Counted from the stretch's first letter, positions 18,696-29,484 are shown. The stretch: 64,000 nucleotides of DNA from an uncultured Granulosicoccaceae bacterium (GCA_938006335.1 CALLMF010000008.1:1-64000), one strand, 5' to 3'. Notes: a model not told the origin generated them from the sequence alone. Made by a program: numbers and translations.

Positions 18696-19466
18696 GTGAG
18701 CGTTCAGGATCCCTCTCTCCCACCATCGCCGGCCCCAGGCGGTGATCTTGCCCGTCCGCGGCACGTCGCGATCATCATGGACGGCAACGGGCGGTGGGCC
18801 CGGCAACGCGGCCGGGCGCGCGCCGCGGGTCATCAGGCCGGTTTCCACACCACGCGTGACATCGTCGAGTCCGCGGCGCGACGCGGTGTGGAGGCGCTGA
18901 CGCTGTTTGCATTTTCCAGTGAAAACTGGCGGCGCCCACAAACCGAAGTCGGTCTGCTCATGGACCTGTTTCTGCGCGCGCTGAACAGTGAGGTTGGCAA
19001 GTTGTCCGAGAACAACGTGCAGATCCGCTTCATCGGTGACCGTTCGGCGTTCAAGCCCCGCTTGCAGACCGAAATGGACAATGCCGAGGCGCTTACAGCG
19101 AACAATCAGGGGCTCAAGCTGGCGATTGCGGTCAACTATGGTGGTCGCTGGGATATCGTCAACGCTGCCAAGGCCATCGCCCGCGACGTGCAGTCAGGGA
19201 TGCTCGACGTCGACAGTGTCGACGAACGGGCATTTGCTTCCTACGTCTCGCTTGCCGACATACCCGACCCGGACCTGTTCATTCGAACCGGCGGTGAAAA
19301 GCGCATCAGCAATTACCTGATGTGGCATCTCGCGTACACCGAGTTGTACTTCACGGACGTCTTGTGGCCTGATTTTTCGGACGAGGAGCTGGGTGCCGCG
19401 ATCACCTTCTATGCCGGTAGGCAAAGGCGTTTCGGAAAAACCGGCGAGCAGGTCAGCAGTGCTTAA
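18696..19466 (+). CDS. uppS: Undecaprenyl diphosphate synthase (isoprenyl transferase)
   Basis: A cis-prenyltransferase that extends farnesyl diphosphate to C55-PP, the lipid carrier of cell-wall and O-antigen synthesis. The catalytic Asp is D29 in IIMDGNGRWARQ; ALTLFAFSSENWRRP and the C-terminal DLFIRTGGEKRISNYLMWHLAY are signature segments. The GTG start at 18696 gives 256 residues (E. coli 253). The 3' end overlaps the cdsA start by eight bases, indicating coupled translation of the two membrane-lipid genes. Confidence 0.96.
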   Translation: MSVQDPSLPPSPAPGGDLARPRHVAIIMDGNGRWARQRGRARAAGHQAGFHTTRDIVESAARRGVEALTLFAFSSENWRRPQTEVGLLMDLFLRALNSEVGKLSENNVQIRFIGDRSAFKPRLQTEMDNAEALTANNQGLKLAIAVNYGGRWDIVNAAKAIARDVQSGMLDVDSVDERAFASYVSLADIPDPDLFIRTGGEKRISNYLMWHLAYTELYFTDVLWPDFSDEELGAAITFYAGRQRRFGKTGEQVSSA

Positions 19467-20286
19467 ACAGCGCATCATTACAGCACTGGTCTTGCTGGTG
19501 CTGACCATGTTTGATCTGTTCCTGGCGGGTCAAGGCCTGTTCGCCCTCACCATCGGGCTGCTATGCGCGGCCGCCGCATGGGAGTGGGGCCGCCTTGCCG
19601 GCATCGGCACCGACGGCGCGGAAGTCGCTTACGCAAGTGCTGTCGGTGTGCTTGTGCTTGTCAGTCTGTTTCTGCCCTTGAGTTCTCTCGCGATAGGCGT
19701 TGGGCTGGCCCTGGGGTTGCTGTTCTGGGTGTCGGTTCCGTTGCTGTTTCGTGTGCGGCCGGTGCACCCGCCCATCGACCGCATGAGTCCGGCATTGTTG
19801 ATCATCGGTGCGTGCCTGCTGGTGATTGCCGGGCTGTCCATCCAGTACCTTCGAAGCGTTGCGCCTCACGCGTCTCCGGCGCTGTTGTTGTATGCGTTGA
19901 GTGTCGTATGGCTGATGGATATCGGTGCGTATTTTTCGGGTCGCAGATTCGGGCGTCGCAAGCTCAGTCCGTCAATCAGCCCAGGCAAGACCTGGGAGGG
20001 CGTGTGGGGCGGTCTGGCAGTCACGATGCTCGCCATGCTGTTGGTCATCGTGCTGATGGATCTACCCGAGGGATTCGGATGGCGGCTCGTCGTTGCGAGT
20101 CTGCCGGCAGCGGCACTATCCGTCGTCGGTGATCTCTACGAGAGCCGAATGAAGCGCGCTGCCGGGCGCAAGGATTCCAGCCAGCTGCTGCCAGGTCATG
20201 GTGGGGTGCTTGACCGCATAGACGGGGTCGTCGCTGCGACACCCGTGTTTGCCGCGGTATGGGCAGCTCTGTGGGCCTGGGTTTGA
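19459..20286 (+). CDS. cdsA: Phosphatidate cytidylyltransferase
   Basis: An inner-membrane enzyme that makes CDP-diacylglycerol from phosphatidate and CTP, the branch point for all phospholipids. It has about seven to eight hydrophobic helices and the C-terminal signature SPGKTWEG followed by VVGDLYESRMKRAAGRKDSS and LPGHGGVLDRIDG. GTG 19459 is chosen because it begins MLKQRIITALVLL, a normal CdsA start, and overlaps the uppS stop; earlier in-frame codons lie inside uppS. The product is 275 residues, near the E. coli 285. The stop shares a base with the ATG of dxr. Confidence 0.95.
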   Translation: MLKQRIITALVLLVLTMFDLFLAGQGLFALTIGLLCAAAAWEWGRLAGIGTDGAEVAYASAVGVLVLVSLFLPLSSLAIGVGLALGLLFWVSVPLLFRVRPVHPPIDRMSPALLIIGACLLVIAGLSIQYLRSVAPHASPALLLYALSVVWLMDIGAYFSGRRFGRRKLSPSISPGKTWEGVWGGLAVTMLAMLLVIVLMDLPEGFGWRLVVASLPAAALSVVGDLYESRMKRAAGRKDSSQLLPGHGGVLDRIDGVVAATPVFAAVWAALWAWV

Positions 20287-21524
20287 TGGAGGAGCTTGGC
20301 GCAAGCCGTCAACCGGGCAGGGAGATCGACACGTCCGTCAAGCGACTTGCCGTATTGGGCGCCACGGGCTCCATCGGGCTCAATACCCTTGATGTCGCGC
20401 GCCGCCACCCGCAGCGGTATCAGATCCACACGGTAAGCGCGCGCAGGAATGTCGGGGCCCTTGCCGATATCTGTCGGGAGTTCGAACCGACGCTCGCCAT
20501 CATGCTCGAGGCCAACGCGGCCGAGCAACTCCGGCAGGTCTTGCGTAATTCTGGTTGCCAGACCCGGGTCGAGCAGGGTGATGAGGCGATCGAATGCGCG
20601 GCGCGGGCCGCAGAGATCGATATCGTGGTGTCGGCGATTGTCGGAGCGGCCGCGTTGCTACCGACCTTGGCGGCCGCCAGCAGTGGCAAGCGGATCTTGC
20701 TGGCCAACAAGGAAGCGCTGGTGATGTGTGGAGACCTCGTGATGAGCGAGGCGCGGGCGTCTGGCGCTGTCGTCATGCCGGTCGACAGTGAGCACAATGC
20801 CATTTTTCAGAGCCTCCCCATTGCCGAGTCAGGGGGTGTTTGCACCGACGGCGTGGAAAAAATTCTGCTCACGGCCTCGGGTGGACCCTTTCGTAATACA
20901 TCGCTCGAGGACCTGCGTGTTGCAACCGTGCAACAGGCCCTGGCACATCCGAACTGGTCGATGGGTCCCAAGATTTCGGTGGACTCGGCAACACTGATGA
21001 ACAAGGGGCTTGAGGTCATCGAGGCCTGTCGCTTGTTTGATATCTCGGCAGATCAGATCGAGGTTGTGGTACATCCGGAAAGCATCATCCACTCGATGGT
21101 TCGGTATGTCGATGGTTCCGTTCTGGCCCAGCTGGGTAGGCCGGACATGCGCACACCGATCGCGCACTCGCTGGCATGGCCAGAGAGAATCGATGCCGGA
21201 GTGGCGCCACTTGATTTCAGTCAAGTGTCGGGCTTGCATTTTGAAAAACCGGACCTGGAGCGCTTTCCCGCCTTGAGATTGGCCTTCGAAGCGCTCCATC
21301 GTGGGGGCAGTGCACCTGCGGTACTCAACGCTGCCAACGAGGTGGCCGTTGAGTCGTTTCTTGCGGGTGATGTTGCTTTTTTGCAACTCGCCGAGGTCGT
21401 CGAGAACACGCTGGATCGGGTGAAAACCGCCACGGATCAGGATTTGGCAACTATCATTCAGGCGGATGCGGAGGCCCGGGCCGTCGCCACTGACGAGCTT
21501 GCCCGGATGGGTGTGCCCCGCTGA
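20286..21524 (+). CDS. dxr: 1-deoxy-D-xylulose 5-phosphate reductoisomerase
   Basis: Converts DXP to 2-C-methylerythritol 4-phosphate with NADPH and a divalent metal, the committed step of the MEP isoprenoid route and the target of fosmidomycin. The Rossmann opening KRLAVLGATGSIGLNTLD is visible, as are LLANKEALVMCGDL, the metal-binding MPVDSEHNAIFQ, and the KISVDSATLMNKGLEVIEA segment. ATG 20286 overlaps the cdsA stop (TGATG) and gives 412 residues; the first ~25 are an extension compared with E. coli (398 residues). It fits the conserved cdsA-dxr-rseP-bamA order. Confidence 0.95.
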   Translation: MEELGASRQPGREIDTSVKRLAVLGATGSIGLNTLDVARRHPQRYQIHTVSARRNVGALADICREFEPTLAIMLEANAAEQLRQVLRNSGCQTRVEQGDEAIECAARAAEIDIVVSAIVGAAALLPTLAAASSGKRILLANKEALVMCGDLVMSEARASGAVVMPVDSEHNAIFQSLPIAESGGVCTDGVEKILLTASGGPFRNTSLEDLRVATVQQALAHPNWSMGPKISVDSATLMNKGLEVIEACRLFDISADQIEVVVHPESIIHSMVRYVDGSVLAQLGRPDMRTPIAHSLAWPERIDAGVAPLDFSQVSGLHFEKPDLERFPALRLAFEALHRGGSAPAVLNAANEVAVESFLAGDVAFLQLAEVVENTLDRVKTATDQDLATIIQADAEARAVATDELARMGVPR

Positions 21525-21604
21525 GATTTGCACTATTCGTGACTCGCCCAGACCCGCTGTTGTGTTCCTTGACATTCATCTTGCAGCCGTAGCCCACGAC
21601 ACGC

Positions 21605-22975
21605 ATGTTCAGCAACGTTGCCATTAGCGCGCTGGCCTTTGTCGTGGCACTGGGGCTGTTGGTCGCCATCCACGAGTTCGGGCACTTCTGGGTCGCTCGC
21701 CGGGTTGGTATCAAGGTGCTGCGGTACTCGGTCGGCTTTGGCAAGGCGCTGTACACACGGCGCGGCAAGGTGGACAACACCGAATTCGTCATCGCAGCGA
21801 TCCCGCTCGGCGGCTACGTGAAAATGCTCGACGAGCGCGAAGCTCCAGTTCCGCCCGGCGAACGCGAGCGAGCGTTCAATCGGCAGCCGCTATGGGCGCG
21901 CACTGCGGTGGTACTCGCCGGGCCCGTGGCCAATTTCATTCTCGCCGCGCTGGTCTGGTGGGTCGTCAACCTCATCGGTATCCAGGGCCTTGCGCCCCTG
22001 GTCGGTGAACCTCGGCCCGACACCGCGGCCGCCGCTGCCGGCTTTCAGCATGAGGACCGCATCCTCTCGGTCGATGGCGACGCAATCGAGACCTGGCAGG
22101 ATGCGCGCATCGCCTTGTTGCAAGCGGCGCTGGATGGCGATGGTTCGGTCGATGTGGATGTGCGGACAGAACAGGGCGGTGAGCTGACGCGTGTCTTGTC
22201 CGTACCCCCGGCAGCGGTGCTCGAGACGGGCGGCGATGCGGTCGAGAACCTGGGCTTCGGTCAATGGTGGCCGCGCGTAGAGGCGCGGGCCGGCGAGGTG
22301 ATTGCTGGCGGCGCTGCGGCGAGTGCGGGGCTCGAAGCGGGGGATCTTGTGGTCTCGATCGACGGCATCGCAGTGACGGAATGGCGCGACCTGGTAAATA
22401 TCGTCCAGCAGAACCCGGGGGTGCCCCTCGACGTCGACGTGCAGCGGGACGGTTCCCTGATCAACCTCGCGATCGTGCCGGAATCGGTCACTGTCGGTGA
22501 GCAGACGATCGGGCGGATTGGCGTACGAGAGACTGCCGCCGAAGGTCTGTATGACAAAGCGAGGGTCACCGTCAAGCTGCCTGTGGTCGAAGCCCTGAGC
22601 GGTGCGGTCGCTCAGACATGGAACATGTCGGTGCTGACGCTTCGCATGCTCGGCAAGCTCGTTGTCGGTCAGGCATCACTCGACAACATATCCGGGCCGA
22701 TCAGCATCGCCCAGTACGCCGGTCAGTCGGCCAGCGTCGGGCCCGCCCATTATCTGAACTTCATTGCCTTGATCAGCGTGAGTCTTGCCGTATTGAATCT
22801 GCTCCCCATACCGATGCTCGACGGTGGACATCTCTTGTACTTCCTGTTTGAAGCAGTCCGTGGAAAACCCTTGTCTGAACGTATCCAGCTGCTCGGGCAA
22901 CAGGTCGGCATCGTGATGCTGGGTGGGCTGATGTTTCTTGCCTTCTACAATGACATATGGCGTTTGATGGCATGA
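21605..22975 (+). CDS. rseP: Site-2 protease RseP (regulator of sigma-E protease)
   Basis: An intramembrane zinc metalloprotease that performs the second cut of the anti-sigma-E factor RseA and also removes signal peptide remnants. The active site HEFGH lies at residues 23-27 inside the first membrane helix; the second metal segment is in [16 protein letters not shown] near the C-terminus. Two PDZ domains lie between, at about residues 115-200 and 210-300. The product has 456 residues (E. coli 450). It overlaps the start of bamA, so synthesis of this envelope-stress protease and of the outer-membrane assembly factor is linked. Confidence 0.96.
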   Translation: MFSNVAISALAFVVALGLLVAIHEFGHFWVARRVGIKVLRYSVGFGKALYTRRGKVDNTEFVIAAIPLGGYVKMLDEREAPVPPGERERAFNRQPLWARTAVVLAGPVANFILAALVWWVVNLIGIQGLAPLVGEPRPDTAAAAAGFQHEDRILSVDGDAIETWQDARIALLQAALDGDGSVDVDVRTEQGGELTRVLSVPPAAVLETGGDAVENLGFGQWWPRVEARAGEVIAGGAAASAGLEAGDLVVSIDGIAVTEWRDLVNIVQQNPGVPLDVDVQRDGSLINLAIVPESVTVGEQTIGRIGVRETAAEGLYDKARVTVKLPVVEALSGAVAQTWNMSVLTLRMLGKLVVGQASLDNISGPISIAQYAGQSASVGPAHYLNFIALISVSLAVLNLLPIPMLDGGHLLYFLFEAVRGKPLSERIQLLGQQVGIVMLGGLMFLAFYNDIWRLMA

Positions 22976-25338
22976 GGCGTCCTGGCATCCTGATGGCGCT
23001 TGTGACGCCAGCTTCTCTCCCGCGTCGCTGCATGGGATATGCGTTGGCGCTCTCGTTGATCGCCTGCCTTGGTGTGGCGTCAGCCCAGTCGCTTGATCTT
23101 TCGCCGAGTGCCGCCGCGCCATTCACCATCGCCGACATCGTTGTCGAAGGTAACGATCGAATTGATCTCGGTACGGTGCTTACGTACCTGCCCGTGCGTA
23201 CTCGCGATCGCTTTGATCCGGTAGCCGATGGTCCTCGGGCGCTCCGTGCCCTGCATGCGACAGGCTTGTTCGACGATGTCGTGATCAAGCGTCGCGGCGG
23301 CAATACGCTCGTGGTCGAAGTGATCGAGCGTCCTGCCATCGGCAGCATCGAGATCGATGGCAACGAAAAGGTGGCAACCGAGGATCTCGAGCGCACGCTG
23401 CAACAGTCGGATATCGCGCCTGGCCGGGTCTTCAATCGGTCGATCCTTGAATCCATCGAGCGTGAGCTGCGACGTGTCTACTTCAGTGCGGGTAACTATG
23501 GCAGTCGGATCGATATCGACGTCGAGCCACTGGAGCGCAACCGCGTAGCCGTTGACATCAATATCGTCGAGGGTTCGATAGCCAAGATCGAACACATCAA
23601 TATCGTTGGCAACGAGGCCTTCGAGGAAAGCACGCTGCTTCGATTACTGCAATCACGTGACAACCCCTGGAACCCCTTCAGCTCTGCCGATGAATATTCG
23701 CAGGTCAAGCTGGCAGCGGACATCGAGACCCTGCGGTCCTATTATCAGGACCGGGGCTATCTGCGGTTTGATATCGAGTCCACGCAGGTGTCGATTTCCG
23801 AGGACCTGTCCGAGATCTTCATTGTCATCAATGTACGTGAAGGTGACCGTTACACGGTTGATTCAGTCGATGTGTCCGGCGAGGTTGGAATCCCCGAAGA
23901 AGAGCTCCTGCAGCTGATTGACGTGGATACCGGTGTGGTGTTTGCGCGCAAGGATATCGTGCGTAGCAGTACCCGAATTACCGACCGTCTGGGTAACGAT
24001 GGATACGCCTTTGCCGAAGTCGAGGTACTACCCGATATCAATGATGAAGACCGCACCGTCGCGCTGGATTTTCGTATCGATCCGGGAAAGAGGGTGTACG
24101 TGCGCCGTATCGTCTTTACTGGTCAGTACAAGACGCGTGATGAGGTTCTGCGTCGCGAAATGCGTCAGCTGGAAGGCAGCCGTTTCAGTCCACAGCTTGT
24201 CGAGCGATCGCGGATCCGACTGCAACGGCTAGCGTTCATGCAAAGCGTGAGCATCGCCACGCCGCGAGTACCCGGCAGTGATGACCAGGTGGATCTCGAA
24301 ATCACGGTGCAGGAGGGCCCCTCCGGCTCGTTCAGTGCAGGCATTGGCTACGGTTCCGAAGGCACTGTCTCCGGCAATCTTGCATTCAGTCAGGAGAATC
24401 TGTTTGGTACTGGCGAGAGCATGCAGTTCTCGTTCGATACGTCCAGCGTGACCCGGCAGCTGTCACTGCGGCTCACCAATCCCTACTTCACCGACGACGG
24501 CATCAGTCGGACCCTCAGCGCGTTCATTCGAGAAACCGATACGGGTAACACCGAGTCGCAGAGCCGTTTTCTGTCGAGTACTCGTGGAGCTGACATCAAC
24601 TTCGGTGTACCGCTGTCCGAGTTCTCGACCTTCCGCATCGGTCTGGGTTACGAGCGCACTGAAATCGGCCGCACGGAAGGCACACCCGATGACATCAATG
24701 CGTTTCTCGATGACAACGGCGAAACCTTCGATGTGTTCGACCTGAATCTCGGATTCATCTACGACACTCGCAACCGCACCGTCTTCGCGACCAGTGGTGC
24801 GATCAACCGTCTGACGCTGGAGGCGGCCGTACCCGAGTCTGACCTGACCTACTACAAGTTGGCTTACAACCTCGAATTTTTCGCGCCGATAACCGATCGC
24901 TATACCTTTTCGACCACGCTGCGGGTGGCGGGCGGCAAGGGGTACGGAGACTTCGATAACCTGCCATTCTTCAAGCGATACTTCGCCGGTGGTGTGCGTA
25001 CGCTCCGAGGCTACCGATCGGGCTCGCTCGGGCCTCGGGACTCCAACGATAATTCCTCCGGTGGCGACTTCCGCACACTCGGCACGGCCGAAATCATTTT
25101 CCCGCCGCCGTTCGTCGAAGAGCCTGGCGCCACGCGATTCAGCCTTTTCAGCGACTTTGGCAACGTGTTCGAGGACGTCAACAGCTTTGATGCCGACGAA
25201 ATACGGGGCTCATACGGGGTAGCATTTGTGTGGCTCTCACCTGTCGGACCATTGACATTCAGCTACGCTGAACCCTATAACGACCGCAGTGAAGACGAGA
25301 TAGACAACTTTCAGTTCACGATCGGATCGATATTCTGA
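22972..25338 (+). CDS. bamA: Outer membrane protein assembly factor BamA
   Basis: The core beta-barrel of the BAM complex, which inserts outer-membrane proteins. A signal peptide (hydrophobic stretch [15 protein letters not shown], cleaved after about ASA) is followed by five POTRA domains over about residues 40-420 and then a 16-strand barrel. The conserved loop-6 motif appears as [18 protein letters not shown], and the last residue is Phe, as in most outer-membrane barrels. ATG 22972 overlaps the rseP stop (ATGA) and gives 788 residues; ATG 22957 would add five. skp and lpxD follow, the usual order. Confidence 0.95.
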   Translation: MRRPGILMALVTPASLPRRCMGYALALSLIACLGVASAQSLDLSPSAAAPFTIADIVVEGNDRIDLGTVLTYLPVRTRDRFDPVADGPRALRALHATGLFDDVVIKRRGGNTLVVEVIERPAIGSIEIDGNEKVATEDLERTLQQSDIAPGRVFNRSILESIERELRRVYFSAGNYGSRIDIDVEPLERNRVAVDINIVEGSIAKIEHINIVGNEAFEESTLLRLLQSRDNPWNPFSSADEYSQVKLAADIETLRSYYQDRGYLRFDIESTQVSISEDLSEIFIVINVREGDRYTVDSVDVSGEVGIPEEELLQLIDVDTGVVFARKDIVRSSTRITDRLGNDGYAFAEVEVLPDINDEDRTVALDFRIDPGKRVYVRRIVFTGQYKTRDEVLRREMRQLEGSRFSPQLVERSRIRLQRLAFMQSVSIATPRVPGSDDQVDLEITVQEGPSGSFSAGIGYGSEGTVSGNLAFSQENLFGTGESMQFSFDTSSVTRQLSLRLTNPYFTDDGISRTLSAFIRETDTGNTESQSRFLSSTRGADINFGVPLSEFSTFRIGLGYERTEIGRTEGTPDDINAFLDDNGETFDVFDLNLGFIYDTRNRTVFATSGAINRLTLEAAVPESDLTYYKLAYNLEFFAPITDRYTFSTTLRVAGGKGYGDFDNLPFFKRYFAGGVRTLRGYRSGSLGPRDSNDNSSGGDFRTLGTAEIIFPPPFVEEPGATRFSLFSDFGNVFEDVNSFDADEIRGSYGVAFVWLSPVGPLTFSYAEPYNDRSEDEIDNFQFTIGSIF

Positions 25339-25341
25339 TGC

Positions 25342-25941
25342 GTGGGCTTCGACAGGCAATATCTGGTGACCTTCGATAGAACCCAAAGCACGTGTTTGCG
25401 AGCTCTTTGCGCTGGTGTGGACGCCGGGTTGCGCGCGATCATGGTGCTGGTGCTGCTGTGGGCTCCGCTGCAGCTGCACGCTGATGACGACAAGGCCCAG
25501 GCACGTATCGGGTTTGTGGATATCCCCTACCTGATCGATCAGGCGCCGCAGGCCCTCGAGGCGGAGCAGCGCCTGGAGGCCGAATTTGCGCCACGGCAGG
25601 CCGAGCTCGAGCGACAGCGTGACCAGCTTGCAACCCTTGCCTCCCAGCTTGCCGATACTGCGCTCGGCACGAACGAGGAGGAGCGTGCTCGCCTGGACCG
25701 CGAGACCCGAGGCCTTGAGCGGCGCATCAAGCGCAGCGAGCAGGACTTCAGGGACGAGCTCAATATTCAGAAAAACAACGAGTTCAAGCAGGTCCGAATT
25801 CTGGTGCTGGAAGCCATCGCAAGCTTTGGCAAGCTGCATGACTACGACCTGATCGTCAGCGATGGGGTGCTCTACGCGAACAACAGGATTGATGTCACGG
25901 AGCGAATCCTCGAATCCCTGACTCGCGAACACGCCAACTGA
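25342..25941 (+). CDS. skp: Periplasmic chaperone Skp (OmpH family)
   Basis: A periplasmic holdase that carries unfolded outer-membrane proteins to BAM. The mature part begins near RIGFVDIPYLIDQAPQ, followed by a long charged coiled-coil (roughly residues 70-140, rich in Glu, Arg and Gln) that forms the tentacles, and ends in a short beta segment. The signal peptide hydrophobic core is AIMVLVLLWAPLQLHA. The start is uncertain: GTG 25342 gives a long 32-residue leader before this core, while TTG 25396 or ATG 25441 would give a normal signal peptide. It lies three bases after bamA and 14 before lpxD. Confidence 0.9.
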   Translation: MGFDRQYLVTFDRTQSTCLRALCAGVDAGLRAIMVLVLLWAPLQLHADDDKAQARIGFVDIPYLIDQAPQALEAEQRLEAEFAPRQAELERQRDQLATLASQLADTALGTNEEERARLDRETRGLERRIKRSEQDFRDELNIQKNNEFKQVRILVLEAIASFGKLHDYDLIVSDGVLYANNRIDVTERILESLTREHAN

Positions 25942-25955
25942 ATGAACGACGGCGC

Positions 25956-26975
25956 GTGAAGGCGGGAGCGCTGGCCGAGGCTCTTGGGCTCACCCTCAGT
26001 GGAGACTCTGGCGCGGACATAAACGCGCTCGCGCCGCTGGATCGCGCCGCGACCGGCGAGCTCAGTTTCGTGACCGACGCGCGCCACAAGGCCGCCATGC
26101 TTGGGTCGCGTGCCGGTCTCCTCATTGTCCCGGAATCACTGGCCGCTGATTGCCCGGTCGACCATCTCGTCTCGCCTGCGCCGTACGTGTCCTATGCGAA
26201 GGCATCCTGGTTACTGATACCGGAGGATGCTGCGCCACCGGGAATCCACCCAACTGCACATATCGCCCCTACGGCAGAACTGGGCGCAAATGTGAGCATC
26301 GGTGCTTTTGTCAGTGTGGGCGAAAAGGCGCGTATCGGCGATGAATCGAGAATCGGCGATGGCTGCCGGATAGAGGTGGGGGTCGAGGTGGGTGCCGGTT
26401 CGCGATTGTTCGCCAATGTGGTGCTCGGGCGCCGCGTGGTCATTGGCCGCGAGTGCAGACTGCAGCCCGGGGTCGTTATCGGTGGTGAGGGTTTTGGGTA
26501 TGCGCCATCCTCGCAAGGCTGGAACGCTATCCACCAGACCGGTGGAGTGATGCTTGGGGACAGGGTGCATGTGGGTGCCAACACCACGATTGACGCGGGT
26601 GCCATGGACCCCACCGTTGTCGAGGACGGAGTCATCATCGACAACCTGATTCAGCTGGGGCACAACGTATTCATCGGCGAAAACACCGCGGTAGCCTCCT
26701 GTACCGCTATTGCCGGCAGTACTCGTATTGGCAAGAACTGCCTGATCGGTGGCGCGTGCAGTATCCTCGGGCATATCACTATTGCTGACGGCGTCACCAT
26801 CACGGGTACCACCTTCGTATCGCGGTCCATTGAAGAAAAAGGAACCTACGGCTCGGGCATTCCCATGCAGCCTTCGCCAGAATGGCGGCGAACCTTTGCC
26901 GCGATTACCCGACTCAACGAGCTGCTGCGCCGGGTACGACGTCTAGAGAAAGCAGTAGCAAACGAAGGGAGTTGA
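25956..26975 (+). CDS. lpxD: UDP-3-O-(3-hydroxyacyl)glucosamine N-acyltransferase
   Basis: Adds the N-linked hydroxyacyl chain in the third step of lipid A synthesis. After an N-terminal uridine-binding domain (residues 1-100) comes a left-handed parallel beta helix of hexapeptide repeats (from about IHPTAHIAPTAELGANVSIG), with the family segment GEGFGYAPSSQGWNAIHQTG and a C-terminal helix. The product is 339 residues (E. coli 341) from GTG 25956. It is followed by fabZ and lpxA, so the lipid A and fatty-acid steps are co-expressed. Confidence 0.96.
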   Translation: MKAGALAEALGLTLSGDSGADINALAPLDRAATGELSFVTDARHKAAMLGSRAGLLIVPESLAADCPVDHLVSPAPYVSYAKASWLLIPEDAAPPGIHPTAHIAPTAELGANVSIGAFVSVGEKARIGDESRIGDGCRIEVGVEVGAGSRLFANVVLGRRVVIGRECRLQPGVVIGGEGFGYAPSSQGWNAIHQTGGVMLGDRVHVGANTTIDAGAMDPTVVEDGVIIDNLIQLGHNVFIGENTAVASCTAIAGSTRIGKNCLIGGACSILGHITIADGVTITGTTFVSRSIEEKGTYGSGIPMQPSPEWRRTFAAITRLNELLRRVRRLEKAVANEGS

Positions 26976-26981
26976 GTGCCA

Positions 26982-27455
26982 ATGGTTGACGATGGGGTGG
27001 ATGACAACGTGGATAACATCTCAGAGGTATTGAAATACCTCCCTCACCGGTATCCGTTCGTCATGATCGACCGGGTCACGGCTTTCGTGCCCCGGGAATC
27101 GCTCAGCGCCTACAAGAACATCACGTACAACGAACCGGTGTTCACCGGCCATTTTCCGCAGTCTCCGGTGTTCCCTGGTGTGCTCATCCTCGAGGCCTTT
27201 GCCCAGGCGTCTGCGCTGCTGGCGTTCAAGAGCATGGGGGGATATCCCAGCGAACGTACCCTGTATCTGCTTGCGGGTATCGACAGTGCGCGGTTCAAGC
27301 GCCAGGTCATACCGGGTGACAAGCTGGTGCTTGATGTCACGTTGCTACGCGAGCGGCGAGGCATCTGGAAGTTCTCCGGCGAAGCCCGGGTAGACGGTGA
27401 GCTCGCAGCGTCGGCCGAAGTCATGCTGGCCCATAACGAGCTCGACGAAGAATGA
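26982..27455 (+). CDS. fabZ: 3-hydroxyacyl-[acyl-carrier-protein] dehydratase FabZ
   Basis: Dehydrates 3-hydroxyacyl-ACP in fatty-acid elongation; it competes with LpxA and LpxD for hydroxyacyl-ACP and so sets the balance between phospholipid and lipid A. A hot-dog-fold protein with the catalytic His in [13 protein letters not shown] and the catalytic Glu in [15 protein letters not shown] 26982 is chosen over GTG 26976 because GGGAG lies at better spacing for the ATG; it gives 157 residues. The stop overlaps the lpxA ATG by four bases. Confidence 0.96.
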   Translation: MVDDGVDDNVDNISEVLKYLPHRYPFVMIDRVTAFVPRESLSAYKNITYNEPVFTGHFPQSPVFPGVLILEAFAQASALLAFKSMGGYPSERTLYLLAGIDSARFKRQVIPGDKLVLDVTLLRERRGIWKFSGEARVDGELAASAEVMLAHNELDEE

Positions 27456-28222
27456 TTCACGCCACCGCGATCATCGACGCGTCGGCGACCATTGCCGACA
27501 GTGCGAGCATCGGACCCTACAGTGTTATTGGTCCGGAAGTCACCATCGGCGCCGGCACCAGCATCGCCTCACACGTCGTGGTCAAGGGGCCGACTCGTAT
27601 TGGTGAGGGCAACCATATTCACCAGTTCGCGTCGATCGGGGACGACCCCCAGGATTTGAAATACGACGGTGAGCGCACCGAGTTGATCATCGGTGACCGC
27701 AATCGCATCCGCGAGTACGCAACCATCAATCGCGGAACCGAAGGTGGAGGCGGTGTCACTCGTATCGGTAACGACAACCTGTTCATGGCCTACATCCATA
27801 TTGCTCACGATTGTCAGGTCGGGTGCCACACGGTCTTTGCCAACGGGTCATCCCTGGCGGGTCATGTCACGGTCGAGGATCACGCGATCCTGGCAGGCTT
27901 TGCCTGCGTGCATCAATTCTGCAAGGTAGGGGAGCACGCGTTTCTGGGTCTCAACTCGGTCGCGAACAGGGATGTGCCACCGTTTACCCTGGCAGTCGGC
28001 AGCTATGCCGAAGCAAAAGGGATCAACAAGACCGGTCTGCGGCGACGTGGTTTTGACGATCTGACGATTGCCGCGCTGCATCGTGCGTACATGGCGCTGG
28101 TCCGCCATCATGGCAAGCGCGAGGACGCGGTCGCCGGGCTGCAGAGCGTGGCAGAGAGTCACACCGAAGTGCGCAGGTTCATCGATTTCATCGAGTCCAG
28201 CGAGCGCGGTATTGTTCGCTGA
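27452..28222 (+). CDS. lpxA: UDP-N-acetylglucosamine O-acyltransferase LpxA
   Basis: Catalyses the first, reversible acylation of UDP-GlcNAc in lipid A synthesis. The whole N-terminal part is a left-handed beta helix with hexapeptide repeats ([20 protein letters not shown] and similar); the catalytic region [11 protein letters not shown] and the segment [18 protein letters not shown] are intact, and a helical C-terminal domain follows. The product is 256 residues (E. coli 262). It overlaps fabZ (ATGA). In most relatives lpxB follows on the same strand; here lpxB is inverted and begins its 3' end four bases away. Confidence 0.96.
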   Translation: MIHATAIIDASATIADSASIGPYSVIGPEVTIGAGTSIASHVVVKGPTRIGEGNHIHQFASIGDDPQDLKYDGERTELIIGDRNRIREYATINRGTEGGGGVTRIGNDNLFMAYIHIAHDCQVGCHTVFANGSSLAGHVTVEDHAILAGFACVHQFCKVGEHAFLGLNSVANRDVPPFTLAVGSYAEAKGINKTGLRRRGFDDLTIAALHRAYMALVRHHGKREDAVAGLQSVAESHTEVRRFIDFIESSERGIVR

Positions 28223-28225
28223 GCG

Positions 28226-29440
28226 TCACTTCCCCACATGAGACCTGAGAATCCGCGCCACGGCGTCTGACGCATCGATATCACCGAGTTGGCGCTTGAC
28301 CTCCTCAAGGTCGCTACGCATGTCGTCTTGTGCGGCCTTGTCATTCAGTAGAGCTATCACGGCATCGGACACCGCAAGGGGTTCGGCTTTTTCCTGAATG
28401 AACTCGGGAACAATGCGTCGGCCTGCGACGATATTGACCAGTGCAAGATCCACTAGCTTGACCAGTCGGCGCATCAGCATCGCGTTGAGGCGTGACACGG
28501 CGTACACCACCACCATCGGGGTACCGACAAGGCCTGTTTCGAGCGTTGCGGTGCCCGAGGCAACCAGTACGACGTCGGCAGCACGCATGGCGGCGGTGGA
28601 GGGTGCCTGCTTGTCGTGCACGACAGTGATTGTCGGCACCTCGCCCCCTTGCTCGGCGGCCTGCTGAGCGTCCGAGAGATGTTTGTCGACTGTGGCAATG
28701 TCTATTGACGGTGCAAGTGGCAGGACAAAGTGGCAGTCCGGGGATTGCCTGGCGATACGGTGTGCCGCCCGTAGCATCAACGGCAGCAAGCGTTTGATTT
28801 CTCCGGGGCGACTGCCTGGCAACAGGGCAATCAGCGGGACGTCGGTAGCGATGCCGACAGCCTTGCGAGAATCGGCCACGCTGATCGAGGTGTCTATCGT
28901 TCGTACCATCGGATGACCCACGTAGGTGGTCGGTACGCCCGCACCTTCCCAGATCGGAACTTCAAAAGGAAACAGCACGGCCATGTGGGAGACGCGTCGT
29001 GCGATGCCGGGAATACGCCCCTGTCGCCACGCCCATACCTGCGGAGCGACATACATCACCACCGGGATCCCCAGGCCCCTCGCGGTATCGGCAAGTTTGA
29101 GGTTGAAGTCAGGGTAGTCAGCGATCAAGAGCACGTCGGGCAGGCGCGCGCGCATCGCTTGTCGCAGTGCCTCGAGGCGCTTGAGAAATTTCGGGTAGTT
29201 GATCAGTACATCGACAAATCCGATGACCGAGAGGTCACGATTGTCCACCACGAGATCACAGCCTGCCGCTTGCAGACGAGTGCCGCCCATACCGAAGGCG
29301 TCGATGCACTCAGCGGTTTCCGACAGTTGCTCCTGAAGGGCGAGCAAGGCATGCGCGGCGTGGGCATCACCCGATGCCTCGCCAGCGGAAATCATGATGG
29401 TTCGTGACACTGCACCGGTACCGGAGATGGGCGAAGCCAC
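28226..29440 (-). CDS. lpxB: Lipid-A-disaccharide synthase (inverted relative to lpxA)
   Basis: A peripheral-membrane GT19 glycosyltransferase that condenses lipid X with UDP-diacylglucosamine. Family segments include MISAGEASGDAHAAHAL, PDVLLIADYPDFNLKLA, MYVAPQVWAWRQGR, VGHPMVR, ALLPGSRPGEIKRLLP and VASGTATLETGLVGTPMVVV. The start taken is GTG 29440 (404 residues); GTG 29410 would begin ten residues later, closer to the usual family start, and no ribosome site decides. The gene is on the opposite strand from lpxD-fabZ-lpxA, with stops three bases apart, so it needs its own promoter, unlike the common co-transcribed arrangement. Confidence 0.93.
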   Translation of the reverse strand: MASPISGTGAVSRTIMISAGEASGDAHAAHALLALQEQLSETAECIDAFGMGGTRLQAAGCDLVVDNRDLSVIGFVDVLINYPKFLKRLEALRQAMRARLPDVLLIADYPDFNLKLADTARGLGIPVVMYVAPQVWAWRQGRIPGIARRVSHMAVLFPFEVPIWEGAGVPTTYVGHPMVRTIDTSISVADSRKAVGIATDVPLIALLPGSRPGEIKRLLPLMLRAAHRIARQSPDCHFVLPLAPSIDIATVDKHLSDAQQAAEQGGEVPTITVVHDKQAPSTAAMRAADVVLVASGTATLETGLVGTPMVVVYAVSRLNAMLMRRLVKLVDLALVNIVAGRRIVPEFIQEKAEPLAVSDAVIALLNDKAAQDDMRSDLEEVKRQLGDIDASDAVARILRSHVGK

Positions 29441-29484
29441 AGTCTACTGCGCGGAGCGTGTCTCGCATCGACCTCCGGTTGGAG

